From an uncultured Oscillospiraceae bacterium (GTDB taxonomy: Bacteria > Bacillota > Clostridia > Oscillospirales > Oscillospiraceae), in the NCBI GenBank assembly GCA_934659415.1, contig CAKUHW010000006.1, positions 1 to 13,453 on the forward strand: 13,453 nucleotides of DNA, in the 5' to 3' direction. How positions within the stretch are numbered: position 1 is the stretch's first letter; the number at the start of each line of letters is the position of its first letter. This document shows positions 1 to 4,896 of the stretch, in pieces. The position numbers and the translations under genes were made by a program. A model generated the notes under the pieces. That model saw nothing but the letters and a program-made list of their open reading frames with translations, did no database searches and was not told where the DNA came from.

Positions 1-115
1 CGGTCACCTCGCGGCTCTGACATGCCACCGGCATGTCATTCACTACCGCTCGGCCGCTTCGCTACCCTTTGCACAAAGGGGGTTGGCAAAGTCTTTGGCC
101 TGGCCTCCTCCCGCT
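1..115. repeat. REP-like intergenic hairpins
   Basis: Gene-free DNA with two perfect hairpins. The first is TGACATGCC/GGCATGTCA (18-26 and 30-38, loop ACC). The second is CCCTTTG/CAAAGGG (65-71 and 74-80, loop CA). The second resembles the stem of the better-defined palindromic repeats at 4743 and 10586 (CCCTT...AAGGG), but its loop differs, so membership in the same family is uncertain. Neither is followed by a convincing T-run, so they do not look like simple terminators. Confidence 0.5.
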
Positions 116-138
116 TGGTCTGGTGCCTATGCCGGGCC

Positions 139-446
139 GCGAGCAGGCGAGGCGTGACAGAGGAAGCGTCTGATCCGTCGTGAGCAGCGGGCTAAACCCG
201 GAGCGGAGCAGAAAGCGCGCGGGGCACTGCGCAGGCAGTGCCAGCGCTTTTTGCGCAGTCGCAGGCGTTTAGAACCGCGTTGCGAGCAGGCGAGGCGTGA
301 CAGAGGAAGCGCCGAAACGTCGCGCATAGCGGGCTTAGTCCGGAGCGGAGCGAAAAGCCCGGAGTGCCGGCTTCACTGAAGCCGCCGGAGGGCTTTTTGC
401 GAAGTCGGAGGACTTAGACCGCGTCATGCGCAGGCGAGGCGTGACA
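139..446. repeat. 143-bp imperfect tandem repeat, two copies plus a stub
   Basis: GCGAGCAGGCGAGGCGTGAC begins at 139 and again at 282, a period of 143. A third shortened start (GCAGGCGAGGCGTGACA, 430-446) lacks two bases. Each full copy contains nested inverted repeats. Copy 1: outer CTAAAC/GTTTAG (192-197 and 267-272), AAAGCGC/GCGCTTT (about 212-218 and 244-250), inner GGCACTG/CAGTGCC. Copy 2: CTTAGTCC/GGACTTAG (one mismatch), AAAGCCC/GGGCTTT, inner CGGCTTC/GAAGCCG. The stem sequences differ between copies but pairing is kept, which suggests a selected fold. The inner hairpins end in TTTTT and could terminate transcription. No protein is expected here. Confidence 0.75.
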
Positions 447-506
447 AATTGTCCGGCGCCTGCGGACATTCTGCCGCTGTTCCTTTCCCCGCCGCTGTGC
501 TTTAAT
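440..506 (+). promoter_or_regulatory. Promoter of beta-helix gene with dyad operator
   Basis: CGTGACA (440-446), then a perfect dyad TGTCCG-N7-CGGACA (450-468), then CTGTTCCTTTCC (477-488), then a -10 box TTTAAT (501-506). The -35 at 17-bp spacing is TGTTCC, a poor match to TTGACA, which suggests dependence on an activator. The dyad centre lies near -54 relative to a predicted start at about 513. The whole block aligns without gaps to the promoter at 3396-3462. The dyad is not a canonical T-N11-A LysR box. Binding by the LysR protein at 2469-3380 is inferred from position and sharing. Confidence 0.65.
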
Positions 507-520
507 AGGCTCATCATCCC

Positions 521-541
521 CCCCTGCCCGCCCGGCAGGGG
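521..541 (+). promoter_or_regulatory. 5' UTR hairpin before beta-helix gene
   Basis: Perfect 8-bp inverted repeat CCCCTGCC (521-528) / GGCAGGGG (534-541) with a 5-nt loop, inside the predicted leader and 16 nt before the AGGAGG ribosome binding site (558-563). No T-run follows, so it is not a terminator. It may stabilise the mRNA or act as a cap structure. The role is not known. Confidence 0.45.
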
Positions 542-575
542 CGGCAATCCAACATACAGGAGGCATGACAGAGCT

Positions 576-2327
576 ATGCAGTCACTGACCGTACAGGGTG
601 AGGACCTGATCCTCACCGAGAGCCGGCAACTGGACTACCTGCGCATCCGCCCCGGCGTCACCGTCCGGGCGGCGGAGGGAAAGACCGTCACCATGGTGAT
701 CGACGGGCATCCGGCCCGCATCCAGCCCGGCGAATATGAGGGGGACATCCGCCTGGTGGTGCGCCAGGCCGTCACCCGTCCCTTTGAGTTCGGCGGCGGG
801 CAGGAATTCACCTACCGCCCGGCGCTCTACATCCGGGACAACACCCTGATGCCCGCCCAGTCCGTGGAGGAGGCGGCCCAGGTGGACAGCATCACGGAGC
901 ACGGCATCGACGGCGTGCGCATCTCCGGCACCGATTACGACTTCAACGGCATCATCGTGGACGGGGACAGCACCTATGAGATCGCCAACGCAAAGATCGG
1001 CTTCCGCGGCAACGGCACCAACGACTTTATGGGTATGGGCTTCGGCATCATGGCCGTGGGGAACAGCAAGCTGCTCATCCGCGACTGCGATATCCACACC
1101 CGGGGCGTGGTGCGCGGCACCGTGTACGCCGGCGGCAATTCCGAGGTGACCATCCGTCACAGCACCCTGTTCGCCGAGACCACCGACGAGCTGCCCATCG
1201 GCTACAAGCAGCACATCGGCCTGGGCGACGCCTTCTCCAACGCCTGGGTGCTGGGCACCCTGGGTTCCTGCCGGGCCACCTTCTTCACCGACTGCACCAC
1301 GGTGAACATTGAGGACTGCGTGTGCAAGTCTCAGGGCTGGGGCGTGCTGTCCGTGGATATGCCCAAGAACGTGCGCATGAACGTGAAGAACACCGTGATC
1401 GAGAAGACCGGCGAGAGCGCCTACGGCGCCTTCACCATCGGCGCCTGCATGGACATCTTTGACAACTGCGACTTCCGGGACATCACCTTCGCGCTGATCA
1501 TGTCCAGCAACCAGGGCTCCGCCGTGTTCAAGAACCACACCAGGGTGAACGCCCGCATCGGCGTGATCGCCTACCGCAACTACGAGGGGACCCTGGAGAT
1601 CCTGGACAAGTGCGTGTTCCGCACGGAGAAGGCCGGTCTGTGCTTCAAGGGGTGCAGCAGCCGCATCCATGTGAAGGACAGCGAGTTCTACCCCGCCAAC
1701 GGCGTGCTGTTCCAGCTGATGGACAACGACGAGCAGCCCAACGCCGACGGCTACTACATGGACCCCCTGGGGGAGGAGGACGTGCCCATGGAGGGCCGGG
1801 ACATCACCGAGGCCGACCCCACCGAGGACGTGTTTGTCACCTTTGAGGACATGACCATCAACGACGACATCTTCAACGGCAGCACCAACCTCTATGTGAA
1901 CCAGCGCTGCCCCCAGTTTGAGATGCCCTGGACGCCCCCTCCCGGACCCAAGCACCACGGCTTCGGCGCGGACCTGCAGGGCGCCAAGAACCTGGACGTG
2001 GAGCTGAAGAACGTGCGCTGCAGCGGCCGCATCTCCGCCAGCGAGGCCCGGCACGAGTCCCCCCTGCTCACCCAGGCCAACTACTATGAGATCGGCGTGG
2101 TGACCAACAAGGTCAAGCCGCCGGTGAACAACGGCGTGATCGTCCACATGGACGGCCGCTCCGTGTGGACCGTGCCCGGGGAGTGCTATCTCACCGGCCT
2201 TCACCTGGCCGAGGGCGCCGTGCTGCGCGCGGGCGAGGGCAGAACGCTGCACATGACGGTGGACGGCGCGGAGACCGCCCCCGCCCCCGGCAGCTACCGG
2301 GGCATGATCCATCTGACCGTGGAATAA
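576..2327 (+). CDS. Cytosolic right-handed parallel beta-helix protein, unknown function
   Basis: 583 aa. The start at ATG 576 is chosen because AGGAGG (558-563) precedes it by 12 nt. The reading frame stays open upstream, but that part is promoter and repeat DNA. There is no signal peptide, lipobox or membrane segment, so the protein should be cytosolic, unlike most pectate-lyase-like proteins. Residues of about 90-470 show short repeating strands with regularly placed N, D, C and V/I (for example TVNIEDCVCKS, MDIFDNCDFRD, LEILDKCVFRT), typical of right-handed beta-helices. Thirteen cysteines are present. Residues 22-62 and 542-582 are two copies of one module sharing T..M..DG......PG.Y.G.I.L.V (17 of 41 identical, no gaps), so the helix is flanked by matching end domains. 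It shares its promoter type with the TRAP-type lipoprotein gene at 3502 and lies upstream of a LysR gene, suggesting work on a transported compound. Lyase, epimerase or binding roles are all possible. No catalytic residues are assigned. Confidence 0.85.
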   Translation: MQSLTVQGEDLILTESRQLDYLRIRPGVTVRAAEGKTVTMVIDGHPARIQPGEYEGDIRLVVRQAVTRPFEFGGGQEFTYRPALYIRDNTLMPAQSVEEAAQVDSITEHGIDGVRISGTDYDFNGIIVDGDSTYEIANAKIGFRGNGTNDFMGMGFGIMAVGNSKLLIRDCDIHTRGVVRGTVYAGGNSEVTIRHSTLFAETTDELPIGYKQHIGLGDAFSNAWVLGTLGSCRATFFTDCTTVNIEDCVCKSQGWGVLSVDMPKNVRMNVKNTVIEKTGESAYGAFTIGACMDIFDNCDFRDITFALIMSSNQGSAVFKNHTRVNARIGVIAYRNYEGTLEILDKCVFRTEKAGLCFKGCSSRIHVKDSEFYPANGVLFQLMDNDEQPNADGYYMDPLGEEDVPMEGRDITEADPTEDVFVTFEDMTINDDIFNGSTNLYVNQRCPQFEMPWTPPPGPKHHGFGADLQGAKNLDVELKNVRCSGRISASEARHESPLLTQANYYEIGVVTNKVKPPVNNGVIVHMDGRSVWTVPGECYLTGLHLAEGAVLRAGEGRTLHMTVDGAETAPAPGSYRGMIHLTVE

Positions 2328-2375
2328 TGCCGGCCCCGCCCTGCGGCGGACGCCGTGAGGCTTTTGACGGCCTGA

Positions 2376-2411
2376 GGTTTCCGGTCCGCGCTTGCGCGCG
2401 GACCGGAAACC
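2376..2411. promoter_or_regulatory. Perfect 16-bp inverted repeat, possible LysR operator
   Basis: Arms GGTTTCCGGTCCGCGC (2376-2391) and its exact reverse complement (2396-2411), loop TTGC. The right arm lies within the spacer of the LysR gene promoter and the loop supplies the first bases of its -35. No T-run follows, so it is a poor terminator for the upstream gene, although it could block readthrough. The 11-mer ACCGGAAACCC at its right edge (2402-2412) recurs at 3467-3477, at the predicted start of the lipoprotein transcript. An autoregulatory operator is inferred. Confidence 0.6.
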
Positions 2412-2420
2412 CTATATAAT
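2392..2420 (+). promoter_or_regulatory. Promoter of LysR-type regulator gene
   Basis: TATAAT (2415-2420) is a perfect -10 box. At exactly 17 bp upstream is TTGCGC (2392-2397), a weak -35 lying in the loop and right arm of the inverted repeat. Predicted transcription start near 2427, giving a 42-nt leader with GGGAGG at 2456-2461. Confidence 0.6.
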
Positions 2421-2468
2421 GGTACGGTAAATGTGCCCGTAGCCGCGGGCGGAACGGGAGGTACCCCC

Positions 2469-3380
2469 ATGAATCTTCTCTATCTGCACTACTTCAGCCT
2501 GGTGGCAAAGACGGAAAACATCGCCAAGGCCGCCGCCCGGGCGTACATCTCCCCCTCCGGGCTGAGCAAGGTCATCGGCCGGCTGGAGAGCGAGGTGGGG
2601 TACGCCCTGTTCATCCGCTCCAGCAACCGGCTGGTGCTCAACGAGGCGGGCCGGGTGTTCTACCGTTTCGCCGAGGAGGTGCTGCGCCAGCAGGACGACT
2701 GCCTCAGCGAGATCAAGCGCCTGTCCGACGCCAGCGAGGAGATCGTCAGCATCGCCCTGCCTGCGGACCGGCTGGTGACCGGGATCGTGGAGCGCTTTGT
2801 GGCCGACTACCCCAGCGTCCGCTTCAGCCAGTACATCATGCGCGCCAGCGAGTGCCAGCAGGCGCTGGAGAACCGGGAGATCGACTTTGCCATCTGCCAC
2901 AAGCCCATCTCCGCCCCGGGCATCATCTGGGAGGAGCTGGCCCGCAACGAGCTGAGCCTGGCCGTCAGCTACGCCCACCCCATGGCCATCGCCGGGGTGA
3001 CCGAGGCGGACCTGATCGACTTCAAGGACGAGCTCATCCTCCTCCACGCCACGGCCTCCGACGAGCGGGACCAGATCTTGGAATACTGCACGGAGGCGGG
3101 CTTCTCCCCCCGCATCTACCAGGCGGACCCCTACACCAGCTTTGATATGGTGCCCCGGGGGCTCGGAGTGGCCTTCGTGCAGGATTTCTTCTTCCAGCGG
3201 GAGCGGGACCAGCTGGCCACGGGGCAGTATATGAACGGCCGGGACATCGCCCACCGCATCGCCGTGCGCAGCCCCCGCTGCATGCTGGAGGTGGGCGTAG
3301 CCCGGGTGGAGGGGCGGCGGCTGAGCCGCGCCGCCCAGGAGCTGTACGACCGGATCTGCGCCCATTACGGCAAGGTGTAA
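2469..3380 (+). CDS. LysR-family transcriptional regulator
   Basis: 303 aa. ATG 2469 is preferred because GGGAGG lies 7 nt upstream. A GTG at 2433 in frame has no ribosome binding site. Residues 1-60 form the winged helix-turn-helix typical of LysR proteins (YFSLVAKTENIAKAAARAYI, then SPSGLSKVIGRLESEVGYAL, then the wing SSNRLVLNEAGR). A linker helix follows, then a two-lobed periplasmic-binding-protein-like effector domain from about residue 90 (VSIALPADRLVTGIVERF, and GLGVAFVQDFFF near 240). It acts in the cytoplasm as a DNA-binding activator or repressor responding to a small ligand that cannot be named from sequence. It sits between two genes whose promoters share a 67-bp block, making both likely targets. 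Its own promoter carries a perfect inverted repeat, pointing to autoregulation. Confidence 0.93.
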   Translation: MNLLYLHYFSLVAKTENIAKAAARAYISPSGLSKVIGRLESEVGYALFIRSSNRLVLNEAGRVFYRFAEEVLRQQDDCLSEIKRLSDASEEIVSIALPADRLVTGIVERFVADYPSVRFSQYIMRASECQQALENREIDFAICHKPISAPGIIWEELARNELSLAVSYAHPMAIAGVTEADLIDFKDELILLHATASDERDQILEYCTEAGFSPRIYQADPYTSFDMVPRGLGVAFVQDFFFQRERDQLATGQYMNGRDIAHRIAVRSPRCMLEVGVARVEGRRLSRAAQELYDRICAHYGKV

Positions 3381-3395
3381 GCGACCGGACGGCAT

Positions 3396-3462
3396 CGTGA
3401 CAGAATGTCCGCAGCGGGCGGAAAGTCTGTCTCTGTTCCTTTCCGTGCCTGTGTGGTATAAC
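3396..3462 (+). promoter_or_regulatory. Promoter of TRAP-type lipoprotein gene, twin of 440-506
   Basis: CGTGACA (3396-3402), TGTCCG-N7-CGGAAA (3406-3424, an imperfect dyad), CTGTTCCTTTCC (3433-3444) and a -10 TATAAC (3457-3462) occur at the same spacing as in the promoter at 440-506. The -35 position (TGTTCC) is again poor. The predicted start near 3469 leaves a 33-nt leader with TAGGAGG at 3489-3495. The region begins 15 bp after the LysR stop codon. Confidence 0.65.
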
Positions 3463-3501
3463 GAAAACCGGAAACCCAAAACGCTTTTTAGGAGGTCCGG
3501 A

Positions 3502-4602
3502 ATGAAACGAATTAGACTGCTCTCTCTGCTTCTTGTGCCGGCTCTGGCGCTCGCCCTGCTGGCCGCCTGCGGCGGCAGCAAGACCCCGGCCGGCAGCGAC
3601 TCCCCCGATCCCGCCGGCAGCAATTCCCCCGCCGCTTCCACCCCCATCACCCTGAAGGTGAGCTCCGTCTTCAACGAGGGCTCCATCATGTGCGACTCTC
3701 TGGAGCATATGTGCGCCCTCATCGAGGAGGCCACCGGCGGCAGCATCACCTTTGACCGCTTCTACGGCGGCACCCTGTGCACCCTGCCGGAGGAGTTCCG
3801 CTATGTGGTGTCCGGCGCGGTGGATCTGGCCGCGCCCATGCAGGGCACCGCCGCCTCGGTGATGCCCCTGTGGCAGAATCCCGCCCTGGGCAACGACGCC
3901 GCCACCGGCGTGGATATCTCCAACTACATCGCCAACGAGGACCCCGTGACCGCCCCGCTGCTTCAGGCCCAGGCCGAGGCCGCCGGCGTGCACCCCTTCG
4001 GGTATAACGTGGGCGACTACAACGCCATCGTCTGCCGCACCGCCGCCTCCTCCCTGGACGACCTGATGGGCCGCGCCTTCGGCATCCCCGCCCAGGGGGC
4101 CGCCGTCTATGAGGCCTACGGGCTGAGCGTGGTCACCTGCGAGACCGCCGACGCCTACGAGTCCCTGTCCCGCGGCGTGGTAGACACCTTCTGCGCCGGT
4201 ATCTCCTCCATCGCCGGGATGCGCCTGTACGAGAACGGCCAGAGCTGCCTGGTGATCCCCTCCACCGGCGGCACGGGCATCGTGATGATGAACCAGGCCA
4301 CCTGGAACAAGCTCTCCGCCGAGCAGCAGGCCATCGTCACCAAGGCCTATGAGGACACCCTGGCGTGGATGAAGGAGCGCTACGCCAACGAGCTGCTCCC
4401 CGGCTACGAGGCTGCCATCGGTCAGAAGTGCAACATCGTGTACGTGGAGGGCGAGGAGCTGGCCCGGATGAACGACATCCGCCAGACCTCCGCCGCCGCC
4501 AGCTACCGCGCCGCCGCCGAGACCGCCGGCTGCCTGACCGACTATGAGACCGTCACCCAGGCCGCCATCGAGTACGCCGCCCAGGTGAACGCCGCCGGGT
4601 GA
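3502..4602 (+). CDS. TRAP-type (DctP family) substrate-binding lipoprotein
   Basis: 366 aa. ATG 3502 is preceded by TAGGAGG at 6 nt. The frame extends upstream to a GTG at 3397, but that is promoter DNA. Residues 1-23 are a lipoprotein signal (MKRIR, hydrophobic core, lipobox LAAC) with lipidated Cys23. A low-complexity Gly/Ser/Pro linker to about 48 tethers the domain outside the membrane. From ITLKVSSVF on it follows the DctP fold: E97-E98-F..VVSGAVDLA, then GRAFGIP with R191 where TRAP binding proteins usually place the arginine that contacts the ligand carboxylate (inferred by alignment in mind), then YESLSRGVVDTF near 219-230. It would capture a small organic acid or similar molecule outside the cell. 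No DctQ or DctM membrane gene lies on either side here, so its permease must be elsewhere, or it works as a sensor or scavenger. Ligand unknown. Confidence 0.88.
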   Translation: MKRIRLLSLLLVPALALALLAACGGSKTPAGSDSPDPAGSNSPAASTPITLKVSSVFNEGSIMCDSLEHMCALIEEATGGSITFDRFYGGTLCTLPEEFRYVVSGAVDLAAPMQGTAASVMPLWQNPALGNDAATGVDISNYIANEDPVTAPLLQAQAEAAGVHPFGYNVGDYNAIVCRTAASSLDDLMGRAFGIPAQGAAVYEAYGLSVVTCETADAYESLSRGVVDTFCAGISSIAGMRLYENGQSCLVIPSTGGTGIVMMNQATWNKLSAEQQAIVTKAYEDTLAWMKERYANELLPGYEAAIGQKCNIVYVEGEELARMNDIRQTSAAASYRAAAETAGCLTDYETVTQAAIEYAAQVNAAG

Positions 4603-4636
4603 CCCCCGGTGTCCCCCGCAAGTTCATAGAAAATCA

Positions 4637-4670
4637 CACGGGGCCCGGCGCATCTGCGCCGGGCCCCGTG
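4637..4670. terminator. Strong hairpin terminator after the lipoprotein gene
   Basis: Perfect 16-bp stem CACGGGGCCCGGCGCA (4637-4652) and its reverse complement (4655-4670) with a 2-nt loop, 34 bp after the lipoprotein stop codon. On the plus strand the tail is only ATCTCTGT. On the minus strand the tail reads GATTTTCT, so it may stop transcripts from both sides, including mutS readthrough. Confidence 0.7.
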
Positions 4671-4742
4671 ATCTCTGTCAAAAGTCCTTGCCCTGCGGGT
4701 GCGCAGCACCCAAAATTGACAAATCAAAGGGCTGCTCCCCCG

Positions 4743-4796
4743 AGCTCCCCTGTGTAAGGGGAGCTGTCACGGCGAAGCCGTGACTGAGGGGTTGTT
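4743..4796. repeat. REP-like double-hairpin element
   Basis: Hairpin AGCTCCCCT/AGGGGAGCT (4743-4751 and 4757-4765, loop GTGTA), directly followed by GTCACGGC/GCCGTGAC (4766-4773 and 4777-4784, loop GAA), then TGAGGGGTTGTT. The same architecture and GTGTA loop occur twice at 10562-10704, so this is a dispersed palindromic repeat family. The rest of 4603-4896 holds only the terminator, a small GGGTGC/GCACCC hairpin at 4698-4712 and no gene. Confidence 0.75.
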
Positions 4797-4896
4797 CCCA
4801 TGGCCGCCCGCCGCTGCGGGCAGAACACCTCTATCGGCCCGGCAGCAATCCCTTCTGCCGGCGAAGGTCCTGCGAATCTTACGCCGGAGCACGGTC

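Noticed and set aside
127..327. A short minus-strand frame in the left repeats
   Set aside because: It is made of the tandem repeat units and encodes an arginine- and serine-rich nonsense sequence.
139..446. The tandem repeat as a CRISPR array
   Set aside because: Only two long imperfect copies with a 143-bp period. No short conserved repeats with unique spacers and no cas genes.
582..2312. A 576-codon minus-strand open frame
   Set aside because: It is the mirror of the beta-helix gene, rich in Val, His, Gly and Ala with no motif and no ribosome binding site.
2364..2420. TTGACG at 2364 as the -35 of the LysR promoter
   Set aside because: It is 45 bp from TATAAT, far too long a spacer. TTGCGC at 2392 has the right 17-bp spacing.
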